Source of the DNA: an uncultured Oligoflexia bacterium
GTDB taxonomy: Bacteria; Bdellovibrionota; Bacteriovoracia; Bacteriovoracales; Bacteriovoracaceae
Length of the DNA stretch: 64,000 nucleotides
Assembly: GCA_913058265.1 (NCBI GenBank)
Contig: CAJXPQ010000011.1
Span: 1-64,000 of the forward strand
Direction: 5' to 3'
The translations under genes and the position numbers were made by a program. Each line of letters begins with the position of its first letter. The first letter of the stretch is position 1. The notes beneath the pieces are model-generated. The model was not told the origin of the DNA. It saw only the letters and a list, made by a program, of their open reading frames with translations, and did not search any database. Below, piece after piece: positions 7,820 through 16,050 of this stretch.

Positions 7820-8563
7820 ATGAAAACAATACTAATCACTCTCGTTTATATTTTAATTTTCTCGTGTGCTTCTGAGAAGCCTAAGGGGAAAACAGAAGCT
7901 GAAGTTCTGTTTAAAGAGGCCAAAGCCTTGATGAAGGATGAACGGTACCTACTAGCAACTGAAAAAATAAATAACCTTAAAAATCAATATCCATACAGCT
8001 ATTACGCTACCCCCGCAGAACTAATGCAAGCAGATATCTTATTTCTACAAGAGAACTATGTAGACTCAGCTGCAGCATATCTGCTCTTTAGAGACCTACA
8101 CCCTAAACATGAAAGAATAGGTTATGTTGTCTATAAAATTGCAGAGTCTTACTATAAACAGATACCTGAAACGAATGACAGGGACTTAGAGCCAGCTATT
8201 GAGGCAATTAAATACTATGATGAGCTAATAACTAAATACCCTAAATCAAAGCATGTTAAGTCGGGGACTAAGAAAATTAAAGAATGCCGATCCCGACTGC
8301 AAGAAAAAGAACGGTACGTTGCAGACTTCTACTTTAAAACTGAGGTTTATAGTGCTGCAAGATGGCGCTATTTGGACATGCTTAAGAACTTCACTGACAT
8401 TAAGTTAAGATCACACTCTATGCAAAGGATCGTTCTATCTACTTATTATTTAAAAGAGTATGAAAAATGTATCAAATACGCAGATGTTTATTCCCAAAAC
8501 CTTAGAAAGTCAGATAAGAAAGTAGTAACAGAGTATACAAAATATTGTAAAAATAAGATCTAA
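7820..8563 (+). CDS. bamD: BamD-like outer-membrane assembly lipoprotein
   Basis: The 247-residue protein has a lipoprotein signal peptide with lipobox LIFSC, the cysteine at about residue 16. TPR-like pairs follow, including AEVLFKEAKALMKDERYLLA and the BamD-like NQYPYSYYATPAELMQADILF block, with ALEAIKYYDELITKYPKSKH later. BamD docks to BamA at the inner face of the outer membrane and helps insert beta-barrel proteins. Length agrees with the family (about 245). No good Shine-Dalgarno precedes the ATG. Other TPR lipoproteins are conceivable, but the motif order favours BamD. Confidence 0.85.
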   Translation: MKTILITLVYILIFSCASEKPKGKTEAEVLFKEAKALMKDERYLLATEKINNLKNQYPYSYYATPAELMQADILFLQENYVDSAAAYLLFRDLHPKHERIGYVVYKIAESYYKQIPETNDRDLEPAIEAIKYYDELITKYPKSKHVKSGTKKIKECRSRLQEKERYVADFYFKTEVYSAARWRYLDMLKNFTDIKLRSHSMQRIVLSTYYLKEYEKCIKYADVYSQNLRKSDKKVVTEYTKYCKNKI

Positions 8564-8587
8564 ATATATATAATTTAGGAGTAAGCC

Positions 8588-9310
8588 TTGGATAATATGC
8601 GCGCACAAGAAATTTTACAGCAGGCGATAGCTTTATTTTCAAAAAATTCATTAAAAAAGTCATTTTCATTACTTGAAGAGGTGATAAGTATTGAGCCAAA
8701 TCTAGCAGAAGCTCATTTTTATATTGGAAATATTTTTCACATACAAGGACAGCTTGGTAAGGCAGTAAAGGCCTTTAATAAGACCATTGAGCTGGACCCC
8801 ACGCATACTGATGCATCAATAAGCCTATCTGTTATCTTGAACGATATTGGCCGATATGAAGAGGCTCAGAAGGTTTTTGAGAAGGCCAATGCGAAGGTTA
8901 AAGTTGAAGGCGTTCAAGACCCTCATATTAATCGTAAATTCTCTTTAAAGCACTTTGAAATAGCTGAGATGTACTTCTCATATAATCGCTATGACGAAGC
9001 TTTGTTTGACTATAATAAAGCTGCGGCCCTGGATAGTGAGAACCTAGAAATCAGAATTAAAATTGCAAAGGTTTACTCTAAAAAGGGATATATTTCTAAG
9101 TCATTTGATGAGCTAAGAAAGCTTAAAGCAGAGCACCCTGAATATATGCCAGCGCGTGTTGCCTTGGGACTCTTGCATTACGGAAAGGGAAACACTATTG
9201 AAGCTCAAGCGGAATGGCAAAATGCTTTAATGAAGGACTCTAGAAACGAAGAAGTTCTTATGTATTTAAACCTTTCTAGCTCGGCAACAGAAACAAATTT
9301 GCACGTATAA
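8588..9310 (+). CDS. TPR-repeat protein, 240 aa
   Basis: At least five tetratricopeptide repeats fill the protein, for example AEAHFYIGNIFHIQGQLGKA and AVKAFNKTIELDPTHTDAS. There is no signal peptide, so it is probably a cytoplasmic scaffold. The TTG start at 8588 is supported by AGGAG at 8578-8582 with 5 bases of spacing; the ATG three codons later is too far from it. It lies 24 bases after bamD and ends just before a bidirectional terminator, so it is likely co-transcribed with bamD. The specific partner is unknown. Confidence 0.8.
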   Translation: MDNMRAQEILQQAIALFSKNSLKKSFSLLEEVISIEPNLAEAHFYIGNIFHIQGQLGKAVKAFNKTIELDPTHTDASISLSVILNDIGRYEEAQKVFEKANAKVKVEGVQDPHINRKFSLKHFEIAEMYFSYNRYDEALFDYNKAAALDSENLEIRIKIAKVYSKKGYISKSFDELRKLKAEHPEYMPARVALGLLHYGKGNTIEAQAEWQNALMKDSRNEEVLMYLNLSSSATETNLHV

Positions 9311-9331
9311 TTTTTAGAAAATTAAGCATAA

Positions 9332-9358
9332 AAAAAGCCAACTTAATGTTGGCTTTTT
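9332..9358. terminator. Bidirectional terminator between the TPR gene and fliW
   Basis: AAAAAGCCAAC / GTTGGCTTTTT is a perfect 11-bp inverted repeat with a TTAAT loop, flanked by A and T tracts. It serves the convergent TPR gene (plus) and the flagellar operon's last gene fliW (minus). Confidence 0.88.
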
Positions 9359-9379
9359 TATTATAAAATGAAATTTTAA

Positions 9380-9943
9380 TTAAGCTTCTTTCTGATTACC
9401 TTTATTCTCTGTAGTAGGAATAGACTTTACCGAAGTTTCAGTCGCTGTCTCAGTTGTTGGTGTTGCAACATTTGTTCTTTTGCTGTCGTCAGATGAGAAA
9501 GCTACAATATAACTCTTAAGTTCTTTGTACATTTCATATTTAACAGTAAGCTTATTGTCTTGTAGAACAATTTGTCTTGCTATTTTCTTCTCGTTATTAA
9601 TAACAATTGGAGCTTTAAGATTTGCGCTCATTGTTGTTATGTCAGAAGGTATTGTTAAGATACTGTAAATTTTTGCTTCAGTAACAGATTCGATTTGAAC
9701 ACTGTTCATGTCAGCTGGTAATAATTTCGCCACATAATCTGGCTTGAATATTTTAGGTTCAATTATTGGGAATGCAATTGATTCATCCTCAATAGACTGT
9801 AACCAAAGAATAAGAGTGCTGTCACCTGGATCAACGACGAAAAACTTTGTTAGTTTTTCAAATCCCAGTAATCCTTCTGAGAAGGAAACAATATCCTCGT
9901 TGTTTACTTGTAGTTCTCCGAACCTTGTAGTGTTGACTTTCAA
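9380..9943 (-). CDS. fliW: Flagellar assembly factor FliW
   Basis: FliW sequesters CsrA until flagellin is made, tying flagellin translation to export. The protein shows the family core IVSFSEGLLGFE, then SIEDESIAFPIIEP and the C-terminal KAPIVINNEKKIARQIVL block. I place the start at TTG 9943 (MKVNTTRFGELQ...), because GGAGG sits 5 bases upstream and this matches the usual FliW N-terminus; the ORF-track start at 10006 adds 21 unlikely residues. The resulting 187-residue protein has an extra Thr/Ser/Glu-rich tail of about 40 residues beyond the ~145-residue core. It sits directly downstream of csrA, its target. Confidence 0.92.
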   Translation of the reverse strand: MKVNTTRFGELQVNNEDIVSFSEGLLGFEKLTKFFVVDPGDSTLILWLQSIEDESIAFPIIEPKIFKPDYVAKLLPADMNSVQIESVTEAKIYSILTIPSDITTMSANLKAPIVINNEKKIARQIVLQDNKLTVKYEMYKELKSYIVAFSSDDSKRTNVATPTTETATETSVKSIPTTENKGNQKEA

Positions 9944-10030
9944 ATCATCCTCCGAAAATAAAACCTGGTAGCCTAAATTTCTACCCCGTATGATGGTATC
10001 AGTCAATTACATAGATCTGCAAGCGGGAAT

Positions 10031-10261
10031 TTATTTCTTATTAAGAGCTTCGTTTAAAGCTGCTAGATCGGCTGGAGAAGATTGGGACGCTGCAGTGTTT
10101 TGGTCCTGGATGGCCTGATAAACTTCTTCTCTGTGTATTTTGGTCTCTTTAGGTGCCTTGATACCCAAACGAACTTGTTTACCTTTAATCTGGACGACTA
10201 CTATCTTTATATTGTCGTCAATGGCAATGCTTTCTCCAAGCTTCCTTGTTAGAACTAGCAT
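10031..10261 (-). CDS. csrA: Carbon storage/flagellar translational regulator CsrA
   Basis: CsrA is a small dimeric RNA-binding protein that blocks ribosome access at GGA-containing leaders, classically the flagellin mRNA in species with FliW. The 76-residue sequence begins MLVLTRKLGESIAIDDNI and continues with VRLGIKAPKETKIHREEVY, which holds the conserved GIxAPxxxxVHR-type RNA-binding surface. The C-terminal Ser/Ala-rich tail is longer than in E. coli (61 residues). Its own leader has GAGGA about 9 bases before the ATG, so autoregulation is possible. It is co-oriented with flgL upstream (182-base gap) and fliW downstream. Confidence 0.97.
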   Translation of the reverse strand: MLVLTRKLGESIAIDDNIKIVVVQIKGKQVRLGIKAPKETKIHREEVYQAIQDQNTAASQSSPADLAALNEALNKK

Positions 10262-10443
10262 GGGTATGTATCCTCGCGTAAAATCCGTCTTATAACATTG
10301 TTGAAAACTAGTCAGTTAACAACGAACAACTCATATATTATCGTGAGTGTGAAAATGCAAGGATAATCGTTAAATTTCCTTACATCTCTGTCATATATAT
10401 ACAATTTATATAAAAATTAACATTTTCTTAAGTAAATAGCTGC

Positions 10444-11514
10444 TTAGTTGATATATTTCATCAAATTGTTATTCATAAGCTGTGCACTAGATTTATATGT
10501 AGCGTTAAGTACATTTTGTTGTCTTGATAAATCAGTGAAAAGCTCAGCAACATCTGCATCTTCTATTTTACTTTTATATTCTTCATTAATGATATCATTC
10601 TTCTCAATAGCAGAGACTGAGTAGTCAATCTTGTTCATTGTAGAGCCGAGGCTTGTCCTAGCTTGAACAAGTCTGTCTATATTGTCATCAAGACCTGGAA
10701 GAAGGTCTTGGATAATTTCATGATTATCTGTAATCAGTGCATTTTCAAGAGTTTTTAAATTTGTGAAAATACTCGAGCGTGCTTCTTCTGCAAGAGGCTT
10801 GGGTGCAGCCGGATCATTTGCAGGAATTCTGTTTATATTAGGCTCGCTATTATTATCAGGAGTTATCTCTTCAAATTGAGGTGCTTCTCTTTTTGTTTTA
10901 AATTGTTTCTCTAAATTTTCAAAAGGTGAGTTTTTTAGGGGACTCTCTGACTTCATTGCCGTCCCATTTTTCTCAAAAAAGATACTGTTTCCGTCGAATG
11001 TAATGGGTACAAAAATATCCTTTCCAATTTCTACTTTAGTTTGCTTAGAGTCACCTAGATATTTCCCTTCATCACTAAAAGGTTTTGTAAGGGTTTTGTG
11101 ACCACCAAAAATATATTTATTACCAAGTCTTCTGTTACCAATACTTATGGCCTGATTATGAAGTTGTGCCACTTCTTTTGCAACACTTTGCCTAATGGCT
11201 GGATCAAAGATATTTGAAGATTGTGAAATAGTAAGCTCTTTTGCCTTAACCATTATATCAGTAAGCTCTTCAATTGCATTCTCTGTGAAACTTAGTTGAG
11301 CCTTTGCAACCGATGCATTTCTTTTGTATTGATTACCATCTATCTTTCTGGATCGAATGGATAAAATCTCCATATTTCCGACGGGATCATCTGAAGGTTT
11401 TTGAACACGCTTAAGATTGGAACCTTGTAATTGTAGGTTCTCCAGCTTCTCTTTCGTTTTACCGATTGAGAAGTTAACAGCGTGAATAGTACTTCCTTCC
11501 GATACTCTGGACAT
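10444..11514 (-). CDS. flgL: Hook-filament junction protein FlgL (HAP3)
   Basis: The 356-residue protein has the flagellin-like N-terminus (coiled region with NLQLQGSNLKRVQKPSDDPVGN, including the P-S-D-D-P motif common to FlgL and flagellins) and a matching C-terminal helix (ADVAELFTDLSRQQNVLNATYKSSAQLM). The central part is variable and contains an Asn/Pro/Glu-rich segment around residues 205-245 that looks disordered. Position after flgK identifies it as FlgL rather than flagellin. It joins the hook to the filament and is exported by the flagellar type III system, probably with FlgN as chaperone. Confidence 0.92.
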   Translation of the reverse strand: MSRVSEGSTIHAVNFSIGKTKEKLENLQLQGSNLKRVQKPSDDPVGNMEILSIRSRKIDGNQYKRNASVAKAQLSFTENAIEELTDIMVKAKELTISQSSNIFDPAIRQSVAKEVAQLHNQAISIGNRRLGNKYIFGGHKTLTKPFSDEGKYLGDSKQTKVEIGKDIFVPITFDGNSIFFEKNGTAMKSESPLKNSPFENLEKQFKTKREAPQFEEITPDNNSEPNINRIPANDPAAPKPLAEEARSSIFTNLKTLENALITDNHEIIQDLLPGLDDNIDRLVQARTSLGSTMNKIDYSVSAIEKNDIINEEYKSKIEDADVAELFTDLSRQQNVLNATYKSSAQLMNNNLMKYIN

Positions 11515-11520
11515 TTTCTA

Positions 11521-12990
11521 TTACCTTAACATCTGTAGTACTGAGTCAAACATTTCATCAGCAACTCTAATCATTTTAGCCGAAGCCTCATATGATTGTT
11601 GATATTTTATCATATTTGTAGCTTCCTCATCGAGTGAAACTCCAGAAATTCTTTCTTTAATACTTTTTGCTTGAGCAAGGATTCCCTTAGATTGCTCTTC
11701 ATTAACTTTTGATTTACCAGTGGAGATACCAATACTACCAACAGATTGAAGGTAAGTTTCCTCAAATGTGTTACTACCATCACCCAAAATCTTTTCGTGC
11801 TGAACTTTTGATATAGCAATTGCAATTCTGTTATCACCAGGAGAGTTTGGACTTAAACCGGTAGCAATATTATTCAAATCACCAGAAATCTCATCACTGA
11901 GTTCAATTTTTTCGGCCGCTTGAGTTAAATCTATTGGCTCTTTAAAGAAATTGATACCTGTTATTTTCCCATTTCTAGGGTCATTAATGATATTGCCTTG
12001 GGCATCAACAGGAATTTCTTTATTTACATAACCACGTCTGTGAATGGCATTTGTTACATGAACAAGACCATGGGCCATTTCATCGAGCTGAAGTCTTAAG
12101 TCTTGAATTTCGTTATTTCGAGTTTGAGTCAAGGCGCCAATAATTCCACCTTTAATACTTTCGGATAACTTTGAACTTGCATTGGCTGCAAATCCAATTT
12201 CCACTCGAGCTTCACCTTTATAAGATCCAACTTCATCGGTCGCAGTTTCTCTGACTGCTAACTTATTTACAATACCACCTGCAACAAGAGATCCACCGCC
12301 AACAATGTTCACAACATATTGACTGTTACCATCTTCGTAGGCGGTAATGGGCATAAACTCTGCAATCGTTTTAATGGCAGAGTCTCGCTTATCTCTAAGG
12401 TCACCAGCTTCACCACCAATATTTTCTAATCTAATTATTTCTACATTCAGCTCTGCTATAGTTTGTGAAAGAGAGTTAATATCATCCACAGAGCCTTTGA
12501 GTTGAGAGTCGATTCTGTTTTTAGCTTGTACAATTTCATTACTAATTCTCTTAAAATCTTTTGTAACAATATGAGCATTGTCTCTTACAAGATTTCGAAC
12601 AACTTCATTTTCAGGCTGATTGGAGAGTTCTCTAAATGAATTGAAGAATCTATTCATAATTTTATTCATACCGTCAGAATTGATTTCGTTAAATATTTGT
12701 TCAACATTTGAGAGTTGATCTGTTCTCTGCTCATGATAAGAATGATTTGAAGTCGAATGATTTAGTTTTTGTTCAATAAGCTTGTCATGAACTCGCTTAA
12801 CACTTTTAACATTAACACCCGTTCCATAAACGTTATTTCCACTTTGAATAGGAGTACTTGTTTCAGCTGTTACAACTTGGCGAGAGAAACCCTCAGTATT
12901 GGCATTGGCGATATTGTGCGACGTCGTCGCAAGCGATTTCTTAGATGTTCTAAGGGACGAACGTCCTATACTAAATAAATCTGCTCCCAC
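11521..12990 (-). CDS. flgK: Hook-filament junction protein FlgK (HAP1)
   Basis: FlgK forms the first junction zone on the hook. The 489-residue protein carries the N-terminal rod/hook signature SHNIANANTEGFSRQ at about residues 23-37 and a C-terminal helix MIKYQQSYEASAKMIRVADEMFDSVLQML typical of FlgK. The length lies in the usual 450-640 range. The start is GTG at 12990 with AGGA about 7 bases upstream. It is six bases from flgL and follows the flgN-like chaperone gene, as in many flagellar clusters. Confidence 0.95.
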   Translation of the reverse strand: MGADLFSIGRSSLRTSKKSLATTSHNIANANTEGFSRQVVTAETSTPIQSGNNVYGTGVNVKSVKRVHDKLIEQKLNHSTSNHSYHEQRTDQLSNVEQIFNEINSDGMNKIMNRFFNSFRELSNQPENEVVRNLVRDNAHIVTKDFKRISNEIVQAKNRIDSQLKGSVDDINSLSQTIAELNVEIIRLENIGGEAGDLRDKRDSAIKTIAEFMPITAYEDGNSQYVVNIVGGGSLVAGGIVNKLAVRETATDEVGSYKGEARVEIGFAANASSKLSESIKGGIIGALTQTRNNEIQDLRLQLDEMAHGLVHVTNAIHRRGYVNKEIPVDAQGNIINDPRNGKITGINFFKEPIDLTQAAEKIELSDEISGDLNNIATGLSPNSPGDNRIAIAISKVQHEKILGDGSNTFEETYLQSVGSIGISTGKSKVNEEQSKGILAQAKSIKERISGVSLDEEATNMIKYQQSYEASAKMIRVADEMFDSVLQMLR

Positions 12991-13007
12991 CTTTTAATCC
13001 TTTATGA

Positions 13008-13502
13008 TTAAATTCTGGCCATACCTTTGGCCGAGTAAGTTTTATACTTCTTTTCACCAGAGAAACTTTCTCTTAACTCTTTAAGTGAATAAATGGCTTT
13101 GTTTAAGAAAAACTGATTCTTCTTATTTTGAGCTTGTATCTTTTCAATAATATCAAGTAAGACAAGGTTTCTCTTGCCCAGCTCAGTCGCTAGTTCTGTG
13201 TGGCCACCATCATTAAGTAGGGCTATTAAGCCACTTAGTTTTTCTGGCTTATCTTTACCCATTAATTGGGTGATTTCTTTTACAAGTTCACTTCTACTTT
13301 GATCGAGTGTATTGATCTCACTTAAAAGAGTTCTTTTATCTTGGATGGTTAGCTCTAATTGATCAGTATCACTTGCAAGTAAATGCATATATTCATCACA
13401 GGTAAGCTCATAAAGAAATGTATGTTGCTCACAAAAGTCATGCCATAGCTGTTGTAAGTAGCTAAGCTTAAGCTGTAATTTTAACTCAGTTTCTGAATTC
13501 AT
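13008..13502 (-). CDS. flgN: FlgN-like export chaperone
   Basis: This 164-residue protein is almost wholly helical, with heptad-like leucines (LKLSYLQQLWHDFCEQHTFLYELT and LELTIQDKRTLLSEINTLDQ) and a C-terminal FLNKAIYSLKELRESF helix followed by YKTYSAKG. That form, together with its place between flgM and flgK, fits FlgN, the chaperone that holds FlgK and FlgL for export. Sequence conservation in FlgN is low, so the call leans on context. Confidence 0.78.
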   Translation of the reverse strand: MNSETELKLQLKLSYLQQLWHDFCEQHTFLYELTCDEYMHLLASDTDQLELTIQDKRTLLSEINTLDQSRSELVKEITQLMGKDKPEKLSGLIALLNDGGHTELATELGKRNLVLLDIIEKIQAQNKKNQFFLNKAIYSLKELRESFSGEKKYKTYSAKGMARI

Positions 13503-13503
13503 A

Positions 13504-13860
13504 TTAATACTCGCTTGCTAGGAGCTTATCTGCAATTGCATCATAGTCTGGAGCGTAAGTTCCGGCCTGAATTCTTGCTTTAAGATCAGCGATTTTTGCA
13601 GAGTTATCCATTTCTGGAGCAGCATCTACTGCCTTCTTTATCCTTGAAAAATCTTTAACTGATTCAGGAATTGTTACCTTTGCATCTCGTTGAGCAATAT
13701 CATTTAGTTCCTGTGCCCTCTGATAAGAATTTCTCTTCAGAGATTGGGCGCCTTGTGTACTAGAAATTTCTGGACGAGGGTTACCCTGCGTACTAGCAAT
13801 TTCTGGCCTAGGCGGCTTTGCGTTTGGAAAGAATGGGGCTCTAGTGTCAATGGTACTCAT
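13504..13860 (-). CDS. flgM: Anti-sigma-28 factor FlgM with repeat-bearing N-terminus
   Basis: FlgM binds sigma-28 until the hook-basal body is complete, then is exported. The C-terminal half has the family pattern: a VTIPESVKDFSRIKKAV segment, then KIADLKARIQAGTYAPDYDAIADKLLAS. The 118-residue length exceeds E. coli FlgM (97). The extra N-terminus contains two back-to-back copies of RPEI(A/S)STQG. Its ATG overlaps the flgJ stop by one base (TAATG), so it is translationally coupled. No sigma-28 gene is in the window. Confidence 0.85.
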   Translation of the reverse strand: MSTIDTRAPFFPNAKPPRPEIASTQGNPRPEISSTQGAQSLKRNSYQRAQELNDIAQRDAKVTIPESVKDFSRIKKAVDAAPEMDNSAKIADLKARIQAGTYAPDYDAIADKLLASEY

Positions 13861-14231
13861 TACTGCTCTCCTTTGTGAGAGTTAATCTGTTGGTAGTTTT
13901 GCACAACTTGTTTTGCGGGTGTGCGCTTGTATTGAGGGTAAATCTGATCCAAGACAAGATCCTTTACACCTAGACCTGAATTAGAATTGGCCATCAATTT
14001 AGCTCTTTCATCGTTTAACATAGATTTATAAATCTTCTCAGCCTGTGAGTCAGGGTTAGCAGGGTCGATACTTTTCTGCATCTGAGTAAGGAGGTGGTTT
14101 GTAAACTGTCGTTCCATACCTTCAGCAACACGCATATAATCTTTTGGCACATTTCTGTACTTATCTGCAGCATGCTGATTAGGGTTTACTTGGCGTGAAT
14201 GAATGTTTACTTGGTTTTTTACTTGATCCAA
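13860..14231 (-). CDS. flgJ: Rod-binding protein FlgJ, short form without muramidase
   Basis: The 123-residue protein matches only the N-terminal rod-binding domain of FlgJ, seen in GMERQFTNHLLTQMQKSI and the Y-K-S-M-L-N-D-E-x-A-K-L-M helix followed by GLGVKDLVLDQIYP. The C-terminal glucosaminidase domain of E. coli FlgJ is absent, so a separate enzyme must open the peptidoglycan. Start is TTG at 14231 with an upstream AGGA. It is separated from flgI by a 115-base AT-rich gap in which I see no clear promoter. Confidence 0.85.
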   Translation of the reverse strand: MDQVKNQVNIHSRQVNPNQHAADKYRNVPKDYMRVAEGMERQFTNHLLTQMQKSIDPANPDSQAEKIYKSMLNDERAKLMANSNSGLGVKDLVLDQIYPQYKRTPAKQVVQNYQQINSHKGEQ

Positions 14232-14346
14232 TTTACCATCCTAGTATTATATATCCCCCTTCCTAGAGGATATCTTCTTATAATATCATACCACTAAAAC
14301 GCGTTGCGACACCATAAAAAAATTACATTTAGTCTGAAAAATGACA

Positions 14347-15336
14347 TTAAATAAATTCCAGATCGGCAACCATTGCCCCATTTTGCTTCAGTGCCTGAAA
14401 AATACTGATTAAATCATCAGGACTGGTGCCTATTGCATTTAAGGCTTTAACTAAATCCTTAAGTGTCGTCTTCTTTTCAACCATAAACATTGATCCTGTT
14501 TTACCGGTCTCTCCACCAACTTCAAGGACAAGGTCACCATGACTTATGGCCACTTCACTGAGAGTAATTTCACCCCCCGCGACTATTGTGCCGGTTTTCT
14601 CATTAATCACAATCTTTGCTCGATTATCCTGATTAACTCGGTAGTTCTCAAGGATAGCAATAAGATTAACAACCTTACGTTGGTAATGAGGAGGTACAAT
14701 GAGGTCGATCGTAGTGGAGTCAGAGGCATTAGCGTACTTTCCGCCTAAGTTCTCATTAATAGTTTTTACAATTCTAGCAGCAGTCGTAAAGTCTGGTGTT
14801 TTAAGAGACATACGAAGTGAGCTTTTTTCATTAAAAGCAAGTTTGATTTCTTTCTCTATAGTTGCACCGCCAAGTATCTTACCACTTGTTGCAAACTTCT
14901 TACCTTGAACGAGACCACCGATACTTAAAGCTCCAGAACCAACGGCATATACGTTACCATCACCACCTTTTAGAGGTGTTACTAAAAGAGTCCCCCCGGC
15001 CAGTGAAGAAGAGTCACCAATGGAAGAAATTGTTATATCCATCTTTTGACCAATCCTACCAAAGGGTGGCAATTTCGCTGTAACTATAACTGCTGCAACA
15101 TTAGCAGAGCTGACTTCTTGAACAGGGTCAAGTCCTAGTGTTTGGAACATTTTTTTCAGTGAATTATTGGTGATCTCTCCACCACCGTCACCAGTACCGT
15201 TTAATCCAATAACGAGTCCGTATCCAACTAGGGGATTTTCACGAACTCCCTTTATATCGACTAGATCTTTTAAGCGATTACTCGCATAAGAGACACTTGC
15301 CGTTAAAAGTAGAATTAATAAAATAGCATTCTTCAT
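14347..15336 (-). CDS. flgI: Flagellar P-ring protein FlgI
   Basis: FlgI polymerises in the periplasm as the P ring around the rod. The 329-residue protein has a signal peptide (hydrophobic AILLILLLTASVSYA, cleavage likely after SYA), then RLKDLVDIKGVRENPLVGYGLVIGLNGTGD, a near-invariant FlgI signature. The C-terminus has TTLKDLVKALNAIGTSPDDLISIFQALKQNGAM. It is slightly shorter than E. coli FlgI (365), but both ends are intact. The GAGGT RBS upstream of the ATG is good. The neighbour on the 5' side is flgH, with no gap. Confidence 0.97.
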   Translation of the reverse strand: MKNAILLILLLTASVSYASNRLKDLVDIKGVRENPLVGYGLVIGLNGTGDGGGEITNNSLKKMFQTLGLDPVQEVSSANVAAVIVTAKLPPFGRIGQKMDITISSIGDSSSLAGGTLLVTPLKGGDGNVYAVGSGALSIGGLVQGKKFATSGKILGGATIEKEIKLAFNEKSSLRMSLKTPDFTTAARIVKTINENLGGKYANASDSTTIDLIVPPHYQRKVVNLIAILENYRVNQDNRAKIVINEKTGTIVAGGEITLSEVAISHGDLVLEVGGETGKTGSMFMVEKKTTLKDLVKALNAIGTSPDDLISIFQALKQNGAMVADLEFI

Positions 15337-16050
15337 TTAATACCTCAGTACCTTTATTTTCGGTTCTAAAACTTTCTTTGATGGAACCGTATCGTTAGAG
15401 CCAATATCTTTTTGTGAAACAAGCGCTTGTATTTCAAAAAAACGCTTGAACTTTTTATACATAATTTCTTTACGTCCACGTATGAGTAAGTAGTCTTGAT
15501 TGACTTGCTCTACAACACTTGTAGAGATCTTATCATAAACTTTATCTGGATTATCTGATGCAGATTCTGCAGGCTTTTCTGCTTCAGGAGTGGCTTCTTC
15601 ACCTTCTTTTGCTTTCTTTTTCTTTTTTGGCTTGTCAGGAAAGTTCCGTGCAAGTTCATCTTGAATCTGATTTTTTAATTGAGAATAAACATCAAGGATG
15701 ACGATATCACCTTTCTTTCTCATATTATTTTTAACAAAAAGAAAGCTTTCACTATTGTCACCTGACCATAGACTGCCATCATCATCATTATCCTTAAGAT
15801 CATTCGCATTATAGCGTCTAGAACCTTGTGATTGATATTGTCTTTGAGTCGTTGGTGGAAGATTCGCCCTCGTATTAGCAGATGCGGCACCTAAGGTGCG
15901 TGGATTTTGAATCGGTCTTCTATCATTTCCATTATATCTCATTCCTTTATTCTGCTTACCACGCTTCTCACTATCTATTTTTTTATGAATAGATTTTACG
16001 TAAGAAGAGCAAGAGCTGAAAAATAAGCAAGTAAGTAGTAGTAGTTTCAT
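15337..16050 (-). CDS. flgH: Flagellar L-ring lipoprotein FlgH, divergent
   Basis: FlgH forms the outer-membrane L ring. Here a lipoprotein signal ends in LFFSSC (Cys near residue 14), and the core has DGSLWSGDNSESFLFVKNN followed by KKGDIVILDVYSQLKNQI, matching FlgH's G-S-L-W ... GDI signature. It is heavily modified: a long Arg/Asn/Gln-rich linker (residues 25-100) and a Lys/Glu-rich insertion around residues 145-175. At 237 residues it is close to family length, because these replace part of the barrel-forming region. Context (between flgA and flgI) supports the call. It overlaps flgA by 4 bases. Confidence 0.82.
   Translation of the reverse strand: MKLLLLTCLFFSSCSSYVKSIHKKIDSEKRGKQNKGMRYNGNDRRPIQNPRTLGAASANTRANLPPTTQRQYQSQGSRRYNANDLKDNDDDGSLWSGDNSESFLFVKNNMRKKGDIVILDVYSQLKNQIQDELARNFPDKPKKKKKAKEGEEATPEAEKPAESASDNPDKVYDKISTSVVEQVNQDYLLIRGRKEIMYKKFKRFFEIQALVSQKDIGSNDTVPSKKVLEPKIKVLRY

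Noticed and set aside
10262-10443. Sigma-28 promoter before csrA
   Set aside because: CACGATAA resembles the sigma-28 -10 on the minus strand, but no TAAA lies 15-16 bases upstream.
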